A DNA stretch of 64,000 nt from Mactromeris polynyma (taxonomy: Eukaryota; Mollusca; Bivalvia; Venerida; Mactridae): contig JASFXZ010000004.1 in the NCBI GenBank assembly GCA_032209605.1, forward strand, positions 32,894,401 through 32,958,400. Reading direction: 5' to 3'. Position 1 is the first letter of the stretch, and every line of letters begins with the position of its first letter. Below are positions 40,101 through 52,100 of the stretch, one piece after another. The notes beneath the pieces were generated by a model, which saw only the letters and a program-made list of their open reading frames with translations, made no database searches and had not been told where the DNA came from. Made by a program: the position numbers and the translations under genes.

Positions 40101-43100
40101 AGTTCAGCCATGCCGTCCTCATCACTGTCATCCTCAATCTCGCCTTCTTCTAATTCTTCAGTCGCATCTTCGGACTCTTCAATCTTGATTTCCACTTTAG
40201 GCACGTTGTCATCTGTCTGTATAGGTGACACGGTGTCGGATGACTCTTCAGTTTCCTCAGGACTTGGTTCTTTCTCTGCAGGCACTGATGGTTCTACGGT
40301 TTCTATGATGGGCTCTTCTTCTTTCTCAGTTACAACTTGTTCTTTGTCAGCATCCGACTTTGTGGTGATTTCAGCAACTTCTTCAGGCTGAAACAATAAA
40401 CAGATGGTATGATAAAAATCAACGTGTTAAAGTTGATATCATACTCCTAGCTGAATTACAGGGTTTCAGACAGGATGGATATCCAAACAGCAGCTCATTG
40501 CAAAATGAAGCCATTAAGAATGTACTCCAATCATCGGAATTAATAACATTTTCGAGGGTTCAGTGCAAGACTATACCAACTCCTATATAAATACATTTCA
40601 ATTAGGATAGTCTTGCGCTGAACCCTCGTAATGGTGTTTTATGGCACATCAACAGTTTTGGTCATTTAGAGACTGTGAACATTTACAAGTAAATCCGACA
40701 TCTGAACACACTGATAAATCATGACGTAAACATTTTTTGTCAGATACAGTAAGATATTCATGAACAGTAATTACAACCTGACTACACAACATGGAAGGTA
40801 GATATTCTGCAGATCTTGACTCACTACCTGTCACTCTCTACCAGCAGTATATTCCAATAACAGTTTATAATTAAATCCACACATGCGAGTCTTCTAGCAC
40901 TCAATGCCATAGAGTGGTAGACTTTGATTATAACATAGCACTTCCTGGTTCAATACAGACACGAGTCAATCCTATGTTTGAATTGTCATTAATTTACGAA
41001 TAAAGAACTGCAGATAAAACTTCTTACTTTTGTTATCTATGTCTCAGACATGAGAATAATGCTTATGTCATTCAACAACCAAGTATACCATATATTTAAA
41101 TTTGTCATCAAATTTCCATTCATATATTGTTTATTTTGCTATTTCCATCACAACTAACATAAAAATATTACAAGGAAAAAACTAATCAACAGTTAATAGA
41201 CATATAGGTATACACAACTTTTTTCCGTATTAAGTTGGTTCTGGTAAAGGGACCTATTCCTAATAAAAATTGTATGATTTTTTCCCATCTAAACCTGAAA
41301 AATTCCTAAAGTGTTACCAAGATCATGAAGAATACAACAATAAAGTTGTTTTCGCGGAAGATTTAATTTTCTGCTCAATAAATATTACCCATTATTTTAT
41401 AATTTAGACCGTTTTGATTCTAATTTTCCCGGTCACACAAGACCCCGACCCATTCCCAAAATGGGGAAAAAAAGCGGTGGTATATAATAATCTCTAGGTT
41501 AGTCTACTTCATGGAGTGTGTGTACATGTCCGATAGTTATTCTAATTGATGGTGAAATATCAGTTTAGTGTTAAATGAATAACATTGTAAGCAATAGTTT
41601 ACTAACTTCACATCATTAAGCACTTAATTTTAAACGAACTAGACAATAAAAGTTCATTAAACATTGAAACAATAACGGAAGCGTTATCTTTAAAATTCTA
41701 TTTTCCATCAAATACAATAGCCAGTCTACAATACTAAAACACCTGAAATAACTTCCATGCTATATACTATCATTGCTTCTCCCATACACACAGTTATTTA
41801 TAATAATGCATTATATTGCACTGCCAAGTGTAGAGAATACTCGACATATATTACAAGACAGGATCGTACCATACACAAAACAATATTCTCATTCATGCGT
41901 TTTGTACACGGCATATATCAAGTTAATTCATCACATCCTGTAGCAATGATAATAAATGCAGAACAGCACCAGTCACACATAGTATGTGCATTCAGTTTTC
42001 ACAATACATGAAACTTTCAAATTTAATATCACACAAGGGGAAACAGCCTGTATCTGGTAGTAAATTAACCAAAAAAATCAGACATGAGTTATAATAACGT
42101 CATGATTCATAATTCAAAATATAATATTATTTATGAACCGTTCTAGTTTGGAGGATCAGTAACCATGGTTCATACAGAACTTCCCAAACACATTCAAGTA
42201 CTTTTCAAGGACTTTTTAAGAACTTTTCCCCCATTTTCAAGGACTAAAAATTTAGATTTTTTGGTACAGAGAAGAAGGAATCCAGTGTATTTTTCAAGTG
42301 TATCGCCCCGAAATGATCATCACTGCAGCTCGGATAAAATTACAGTGTAAGAATTACTTTAAGAGGGCATAAAACCTGTTGCCACCGTGCCGTACTGTAT
42401 AACTATACTATCGCCTACCGATCGAAAATAACTGTTTTTGTTTCACATTTTTTTCATCATTGTTGGATGTTTATTATTTATCAATTTCTATCCGCAGCAG
42501 AAGAATTCAAGGACAATCTACCAAATTTTGTTCTTTTTTTCCAAAATTCAACTATTTTTCAAGGAGTAGGCTTCAAATTCAAGGAGTTTCAAGACTGTGC
42601 AAACCTTGAGTAAAGCACCCACCTAAACAGCATGTACACTGATAAGAATAAAACCACGGAAGTTCAAAACAGTCCATGAACAATCATGTATCATATTTTG
42701 ACCACACTATAGGATGTTCATACTTGAATCTTCAATTACTAGATCCTACATGACAAAGATATCCGGTTACTTAGACAAGAGTAAAACATCTTAATATTTA
42801 CAGTATAATAAATTACAGTTTTCATGAATTTTCTACCACTAAATACGAAGACTAGAATACATGTAGCACACAATAACAGAGCACAGAAGTAACCAAAGTT
42901 TCTCAACTTCAAATATAAAAGTTTAAAGGTAGACAGTATTGTCTATCCTGACCCATGTGTTAGTACTAGCATAGTTTATGTCTGTGTTGGACTGATGCTT
43001 TTAAGAAAATATATAATGTAGTATCTTAGCTTATATCTGTATGAAGACATTAACACATTTTCTAAAATGTATAACTACGCTTTTCTCAAATGTATAAGTT

Positions 43101-46100
43101 GACATCTTTTAACAAAAACTATAGTCAGGTAGGTTTTATTTGCATATCATCCTTAAATTCTAACATATTTTACTAATTGTATAGACTGGAATGTACCCAT
43201 CTTATGAACCAGGGTTGAATTCAATAGTGCTTATCAGATATGAGCTGTGCTCATTTACAAACAAGCTCATTTAGAAATAAAACAGACTCCTTTACTATGG
43301 CAATGGCCTCTTACCACAATTAGATCCTCCGTTGCAACACCTAAGATACTGTAATTATTCATATCATTAAGTACTTAAAATACTTCAAAATAATGAATAT
43401 TCATTATCAACACACGGAGTCAGAATGAACCATAAAAAAGTCACTTTATTTTTTTTTGCAATTTATCATTTCCCCCACTTAAAATCTTGATAGCCCACTG
43501 CTTGAAATTCCACCCAATACTCATCCAATCAAAGTCAAAATACAGGAAACCAACAATGCCTGCCCACCATATTTTCTGTCAAAAATCAAGATAAGAGTCG
43601 AAGGTTTTGATTTCTCTAGTGTAGCTGTAGATATCAAAACACCAGCAATAAGCAGAGCACATGAAACCAGGACTATGTTAATTGATTCAACAGGAGATGA
43701 GATCATACAGATAAATGTGTTTGTAGACTAGACATGTATGTACAGTAAAACCTCACCTCAACACCAACTCAATAATAAGACCATCTCAAAATTAGGACCA
43801 TAATTTTCAAGTCCATTTTCACTGTTTTGCTCTTTATTAAATCTCAATAAGAAGACCAGTGTTCAAGGGTCCCAAAGAGGCTTCACTGTATGTATCCTGT
43901 AGTAGCTGTGTATACTTTCATTACATTACTAGATAGTAGAGAATCATTTTACAGGAAATACAGAATAATTAAAAGTACTGTAAGAAAATTGTCAGCTAAA
44001 TAAATTTCATAAAAATTTGTGGCAAAAATAATGAACAAATTCTTAATACAAAGTACAGAATCACTTCAATACTTATTACTTTCCCCTTTCTTCAGGAAAA
44101 CCAGACTGTTATTTGAATCACACCATATGGCACAGCAGTTGTGATTATATACGGTTAAGTCGGGCAAAGTCTATTTCCAATATTTTAAAGCTGACCAACC
44201 AGCTTTAATGTCACATAGGTATCAAATGAAGCAATTACTATACATGTTCAGAACCTCTGAAAACATAGCCAACACATGTTGCAGATAAAACACATTGATC
44301 ATAAAAACAAACTTAATACAGAACTGCACCTTCCTAACATTTGCAGTAATACAAATAAATATAAGAACAGACTTCATGTAGACGTATACGTATCCCAGTT
44401 CTAGGTCAACATTAAGATAACCAGCTGCATTATTTGAAAAGTCATTTAAGCCATTATCAGCAATTTTGTACAAACATCAGCCGACTTTTTATGAATCATT
44501 CAGACACAAGAGCCAAACTTTACAAATCTGGTCCTTATGGACCATAAAAATAATTAATCTCATGTAGACTGTCCCACCACCGAGAGAAATACTGCATGAC
44601 CATCAAATATCCACCTTACATAAGTCACCATTTTATACACGCAGGACCATCAGCCATATGTTCAAGTATAAAACTTGTCCTCCCGTGACCTTATCCCAGC
44701 ATTAGTGAATCACACTACATTTCATGCATTAGACAAGCAAGAATAGTATATGGCGGTATATATATATACACACCAGTATCACCTACACCATGCAGCTACA
44801 ATAACCTTCAAGTTCTCATAACTACATTCCACAATATTCAGGTGCCCAGGATTCAACTCATAATGAAAGATTAATCCATAAAAAGTTGAGATAACACACA
44901 AACACAAACCTACCACAAGTAGAAAATCCAGTCACCAACAAGTATATCAAGTCAGCAAGTACCTATCAGCCCATACATTCAAACATATACACCGGCTAGC
45001 TCAACTCAAGTTACACGAGACTTGTCAGCGTTAGACTAAGGTATGAAGGTATGTGCGAATACATAGATAACAGGCTGGGACCATTTACATTCTATGCTCT
45101 ACTACACAAGTACAGATGGGTTTATAAATATAGCACTTCATAATCAAGGGAGACAATGCAGAAAACATCTTGAAAAACGTCTATCAAGAGTTGTCTTCAC
45201 TTCTTAACCAATTCGACAATGCTAGCTAATACTGCATGTGTCTTAGTAATGTTTATCCTATAAGTAGAATAACTGAAATTTAAAAACGTTTATCCTATAA
45301 GAAGACTAACTGAAATTTAAAAACGTTTATCCTATAAGAAGACTAACTGAAATTTAAAAACGTTTATCCTATAAGAAGACTAACTGAAATTTAAAAACGT
45401 TTATCCTATAAGAAGACTAACTGTAATTGAAGAAATGATACTACATGCATTTAGCTTTGTTACATTTTAGCAGCTGGATACTACCTCGGTATAAATACAG
45501 AATTATTACTTGTGATGCACCCTTTTTATTAACAAGGCCAAATTTTACAAATTTTTGATCATTTTCGCCCAATTTAAGATGGGTGGTAGGTAAAAATCAC
45601 TACAAAATAAAGGAGCCCGTTGAAAGAATGTGATGTAAATTTTCACAATTGGACTTGCAACATACAATTTTGTCTTAATTTCTGAAGACTTGCTCATTAG
45701 GTACAATCAATTCCTTTTTCCACTCCCCCTTCTATCCATCAAAGAAATTGCTCGTCTCTGAATTTCAGTAGGCAAGAAGCACAAATTTTAAACCTTTATA
45801 AACAACATACGCTACTAATCACTCAAAATACATTTCAATATTAAATAATATTTAAGAAAGGAGGAATGGCCCAAAATAAACCCATCTTTTACCAATCACA
45901 GACACATGTCTGTCAGACAAATGGTGTAATCGAGAGATTTGCCACAGAGGATGTGTTGCTGACAAAGTAACATTTTCTAGACATTAGTATGTCTGTCGAA
46001 GTGCTATTGTGATGTCCATGTCATCAAATATGCGCAAGGCATTTATGCTTAGCTTTTGTCTCTCCACTTCATCAACAAATTCCTCATCTCTGAACCCAAG

Positions 46101-49100
46101 ACAACAACTTAAGAGTAATTTTCCCGAAAGTTATCCGGTATAATTGATTGGCTAATTGATAATGTATAACAAATGTCATGGTGTTTTTATAAATGGCAGT
46201 AACTTTGGCAACAATTCGTGAATCAATACATGCATGCATGTAATATATGACCTAACCAATCAATTCTTACATCATAACATTGACACAATATGCCATCAGC
46301 AAAATGAAATATGTCATAAATTATAAATACTTGTCAACTTTTGAACAGTAATGCAACGTAACATAAATTTGTGCAATATTCATCAAATTCACACTAAATA
46401 TATTTATCAGAAATTAATTCCCAATTAAGACATTTCAAAGCATTAATTGCAACAGTCTAGTACTTACACTTAGTTCTATTGATATTAAACAACAAACAAA
46501 GAAATAAACAAGACAAGTTTCTGGTACAAGTCTGCACATGTAATAATATCTTCCTACAGGTTATTACAAAACACCAGTTTTTTTCTATAATCAACTATGA
46601 TTTTCTGAAAACCATTTTCCATAATTCACAATGTAAATGACATTAATTTAATGTCAACACTATATGGCAATTAAACAGGAGTGTTTTACGATAGCAGTCG
46701 TATATTTATAGCCCACAGCAATGCATTAATTTAGAACATCTCAGAATAGTTCAGTCAATTTATAACTCAAAAGACAATCCTCATTTTTGAAAAATACCTT
46801 ATCTATATATAGACACATGGATCATATGTGAAACCAAAAGTGGAAAAGCTAGCAGCAAATCTTCTTCTAAAGGAAGAATATGATCTAATTGCACATTCAG
46901 TTAAAAAGTGCTAAATATTGATTTACTGGTAACATAAGGCATCAATCATGAAACAACATTTCAAGAAAATACAAAATTTGTGGAGTATTATTTGCATCAA
47001 TTATAATCGTTACTGCATATTTCAACGTCACTCACACATGCAGTCAATTAAATTTTATCCGGTCACACGACTAACCGGAATACTACCAGAATACCCGTAC
47101 ATTTTACAGAGAAAATCAATATGTGAAGGCCATAATAAACCCGTGAATTAATCCATTGTTGAAGAGTTGTATCATATAATATTGTCAAAATAAATTATTA
47201 AAGAAGCTAATATTAAACTATTGTTTAAGCAGTATTATGGTGTTCTGCTTTATACAGTCTGATATTATGCATGTCGAGGGTTGATAGGAAAACTAGTTCA
47301 TGTGCAAATAACTGAAGAAGCAGACAGACAGTTTACACCCCTTAATGTACGGATAAATTGCACAGGTTCATTTTAGATCAAGCAGTGTGAATGACCAAGC
47401 TCTCAAATATATATATAACCCAACATATTCAAGCTAACAGACACACATATGGAGCACACATAACAACAGATGCATATAGTAAACTGTAAACATTCAAGGA
47501 ATCTAATCTACAAGCATGGTTTATCTTAGCTATTTTGGGAAGATGACCCCATACCCTTCAAATAGGGATATTTTGCACATTATCTTAGAAATTGGGGAAG
47601 TCGAGATATATTACAGCAATATTTTAGGAATAAATTTTAACTGCCTGTGAGAGAAAAGCTTCTAACATCGTAAATTTTTGACTAATTAAAAATAAATAAA
47701 TACTTTTTTGTCATTGGGAATACAGCCTAATAATGGCTATAAGAACAGCTGAAAATAAACCCTGAAAAGTCTAATTCTCCTTAAATACACAGAATGATTA
47801 CAACCATCATCTCCAGACACAAGGGTGTACAGAGGGACAACTTCCAAGCAAGTCTCATAATTTTGGTGCAACTCTCAGTCCTGTAATGGTTACATTCAGT
47901 ATAAACAAGTTCTTGCACATGTCCGATAGTTTAACTGAAACTACATGCATGTATATTGCTTAAGTACTAGACATGTATCACCCACAAGCTTTGTGAAAGT
48001 TGAAGGACCATCCGACATGTCAGACAAATTTTCAAAAGTTCCAGAGACTGGCCGAGACTTAACATCGGTAAGCCAGACTCAACTTTTAAAAACTCTAACT
48101 GGAATAGCAGTTGTTAGGTAAATTATGTAAGTACTTACTACACATGTATCAGTATAAGCATCAAACTCGGATCCAGCTTTCTGTTCTCCTTTCTTGTTCA
48201 ACTCCTTGAACTTATTTTTAGCTTTCTGTTTCTTGGGTACTGTAAAGAAAGACATATCTGACATTACACACACTGTGATAATGCAATATAGATGTTGAAC
48301 AAATTTTGTACCCATCATGGTAGGTCCGAATCCCAAGACATCCCGACTTTTTTATAAATTTTTTCACCCGATCAAGTCTTGCCCGAATAAAATTAACAGC
48401 ACCATCAAAATAACAAAGAAACATGTTTTTATTTTTGTTAAATTGGAATTGAAGACTGGTAACGAAAGGTGAAAAAATGTTGTTACACAAACAAAATTCA
48501 ACTTTTGTGACAGCTTGGATAAAAGCTAGTCAGACTGGACCACGAACATGACTTGCCCATGGGCAGACTAAATGGAATTTTTACTTGTCAGACGGTAATT
48601 TTACTTGTCCCAAGCTTCGGGCAAGTGGGTTATCGTGAAGACTGGATCAAGACATTTTTCACGAGACAAATTCAGAAACCAACGACAAACTCATTCATCC
48701 AAACAACATCTGTGTTAAGCTATGCTGGGTTAAAAACGTACTCGCTTTTATTTCTTCATGCAACAGATATCTTATTAAGTTTAATGTAATGTCAATAGTT
48801 CAAAAGCTGATAACAAAATCCGCATGTTAGCAGGGGTTCTATTTGACCCTGGAGTTAACCGTTTGATCCCTGGAATTTCCAAAAACCCACATTTTGACCC
48901 GGTTATTAGGCTATAAAATAGTTAAAACCAGTCAAATATTATCAATCACAGACGTCAACTTACAAAACATGAAACTAGAACTTACCAGAGACAACTTCCG
49001 TGGCTGGTTCCACGTTCTTGGTTGGTATCTCTACTTCTGGTTCCTTTTCTACAGGTGTCGGTGGCACAATATTCACTTCTGGTGTTTTCTCCCTACCACT

Positions 49101-52100
49101 ACTTGTGTCAATGGTATCACCGTCACTAACATTAGTTCTTTCCACATTAGGACTAGTTTTTACACTAACTGTCACTGATTCCGAGGTTGCTTGTGTTTTT
49201 TTAATGTTAGATGAATCACTCATTGATTTGCCTGCTACTTCCTCTGAAGGTTTTGAAACTTCAGAAGTAACAGATGCGCCGTTTGAAAGACTTGGTGATT
49301 GCGTAACACTGTCATCAGCTACATTGGTTTTGTACTCGGGAACAGCCTTTTGGAGCGTCGGCTGGGAGTACGCCACTGTTTCTGGCTGGGTTGGTTGCGA
49401 TAACTGTGGGGGCATATTCTGGGCCATTCCACTGACTTGTGGGGGTTCGACACCTGCAACCATTGATGGAGGAGGTACTGCAACTGGTGCAGCCTGATTT
49501 TGGGGCGGAGATGGGTTAGTGGGACTGGGACCACCAGTAGTAGACAGTTTTGCAGCAACTTGAGCCGCAAATATAGCAGCTATCTCACTTTGTGGTCCTG
49601 CACTTACTGGAGCAGGCTGGAAGAAAATTGCAAAAGGTGTTAATAACAAGATAATTAGGCCATCCTTAAAAGAAATTGTGTTGGGCATAACCCTACTTAC
49701 TTAGGGGTCTGTGAGAGAGTGTATTAATAATTGACACTGGTAAAACCATAAAAAATAATTATAAAAATTACCTACCTACATACCTACCCACCTAAATTTT
49801 GCTAGGTAGGGTTATGACAAACAACCAATTTTTTAAGGATGACCTTATTAGCCGTTGAATCTTTCCATGAAAACATACCACATCTGATTTAAAGCAGACT
49901 CATTATACGCAACTGTATAAATCATTAGATAAAACACTTTGAACACAAAAGACATCAATTAAAAGGAAAAACAGAACTACTAGACACGCTTCCTTGTCCC
50001 AAGATTTCTGCATTCAAAAGTAAGTCAAGTATATATACAGTCGGACCTCGTTCATTCGAATTCATCGGGTCCAAATTTTCATTTCGAATAATACATGGTT
50101 TCGATTAGCCCACTTCTATTTGATGTGCCTAAGAAGATACATTATGACCAGATATTTATATCGGATGCTACCTAGTATTCAGATAGAAGGTTTACAAATA
50201 AAAGAGGTCCGACTGTATTGTGCGAACATAACACATCCAGTAAACATTAACAGGGAAAATAACCACTTAGCTGGTATTATCACAATATAAGTTATATCTG
50301 TCCATTGTTTTATGCAAAATGAAGATCTAAACCAAGAAATTCATTGAACAGTTCTGGCAGTCATTGCTTTTTCTTGGATTTTCGGTAAACAGTCCAAAGT
50401 AAAAATAATTGAGAAAATAAAACAAGTTGATTCTTAATCAATTGATTGTACAAGTAGAATTACAACTTCATTTTTCTATCTTACTGTCTTTAAAGACATC
50501 ATGTTTGTTTCAAGAAACCGTAATAACCAAAGTAACAATGACCATGTCTCATCAAGTATATTCATTTTTCCCCTAAAAATTATTGGGTTTCGCTTGGGGA
50601 ATTTTTCTAGAAGAATGAAGCCTACTTGGCATTGGGTATTTAGGCCCCTGGGACAGCAAAGAGAAGCTATGGGAGCAAGGAGAGAAATACAAACAAACCT
50701 CTGTGTTAGTTAGTGGTGTACTTCTTGAACGTGTGTCTGCATTCGAGGTTTCAGATGAATGAGGCAACCGCAATATTTCTTCTGTCATATCTTTTCCTGT
50801 AGTAGGATCTTCAATCTTTAATATACTTCTAGTATGTTTTGGAGGTGCCTGACCTGGGGCAGAAGGGGGCCTCTGGTTTGATGTGACTTGACTGGGCAAA
50901 AACAATGGCTGGTTCCCATATCCAGGGCTTGAATATGGTATGCTTGCTTGTGGCACAGGATAATGTATACCTGTCTGATTTGATGGAATCCCTGTACTGT
51001 ACTGAGGATTGGGCATCCTCTGTGGAGGAATCTGCAAAAAAAAAGACCAATTATGCAAAACATAAATCAATTATGCAAATTATAAATCAATTATATAAAA
51101 TGATTAATGCAGACACGTGCTGATTTAGAACCAGTCGACAAATTTGCGTCATTAAAAAACCCTGTTATTTATCAATTCTATGTCACAAGTTTAGAAAGTA
51201 CACACAAGGGTCATTCAAAACTGAAATAGAATTCAAAATAAATCAACAAGCTTTGACAACTTTTATAACATATGTTTAAAACTTTGTCAGAAATACGGAA
51301 TTGGTTTAAACTGTTAAGACTTACCATATTTTGGTTCATGATAAGTTGCTGTTGTCCCCCAAGTTGATGATTAGGGTTCGAGTACATAACAAATGATGGA
51401 TGGACATACGCTAGGTTGGATGCATTACCCCCCGGGAATCTTTGGTGTCTCATATTCATGTTTTGTTGTCCTGCCTGATAAAATGGCTGAAAAGTGAATA
51501 TACTCGTTGAATCATTTTTCCTGACAAAAGTACAACTCACATTACAAAATACATAGGTATTTCAGATATTGATTAAGTTGCAGGTCACTGTTGAAATATC
51601 AGATAAATCTCTAACAGGTTTACGTAGTTCTGAGCAAATGTCTGGCACGGTTAAAAGCTACCATACATTTAAAACCAGTAAATGTCAGACTAAATTCATT
51701 CTGATAAAAAACAATTTTAACTTTTGCTGACTGAATGTCAGGCAATCTACGAAGAGACTTCTAATATTTTAATACTACTTGCGAGTGCAACCATCCATAT
51801 TCCAAAATGACAATTTCGAATACACTAGCATCAATTGTATTGTTTATTAAACTATTATTTTATTCCCTTTTAAAAGCACTTTATTAGTCACTCATTATTT
51901 TACCATTTAAAAAAACCTTTTCACTTAGCCTTCATTTTGTTACAAGTGTTAAATGCGTTTTATATATATTTTACTTTTAAAGAGTAAATGATCCTTCAAA
52001 AAGAAATCAAACTATGGCCCTAGTGTTCATATTCTATTGATTAAGTTTAGGAAATTATGTACGAGAATTAAAATATAATTATTTCTTTACAACATCATTG

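Larger units (their letters stand above)
33442..40387 (-). other. EIF4G: EIF4G exons 8-17: eIF4E-binding site and MIF4G domain
   Basis: Exon 8 is very acidic ([16 protein letters not shown]). Exon 9 carries YDREFLLQF (about residues 622-630), the canonical YxxxxL-phi eIF4E-binding motif. Exons 12-17 encode the MIF4G HEAT domain (about 761-987), with [64 protein letters not shown] and [15 protein letters not shown]. This is the eIF4A- and RNA-binding core. Confidence 0.95.
40388..48138 (-). other. EIF4G intron 7, 7.75 kb
   Basis: This is the longest intron. It holds the palindrome at 40553, an hAT-like element at 42165, a MITE at 43741, the 37-bp array at 45251 and a dispersed repeat at 47540. 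41240-41475 has features of a decayed repeat (CCCGGTCACACAAGACCCCG). I found no extra exon with paired splice sites, but a short alternative exon cannot be excluded. Confidence 0.7.

Noticed and set aside
49000..49497. 165-codon plus-strand ORF opposite EIF4G exon 6
   Set aside because: It is the antisense shadow of a Ser/Thr/Pro-rich coding exon. The minus strand has the splice sites and the homology.
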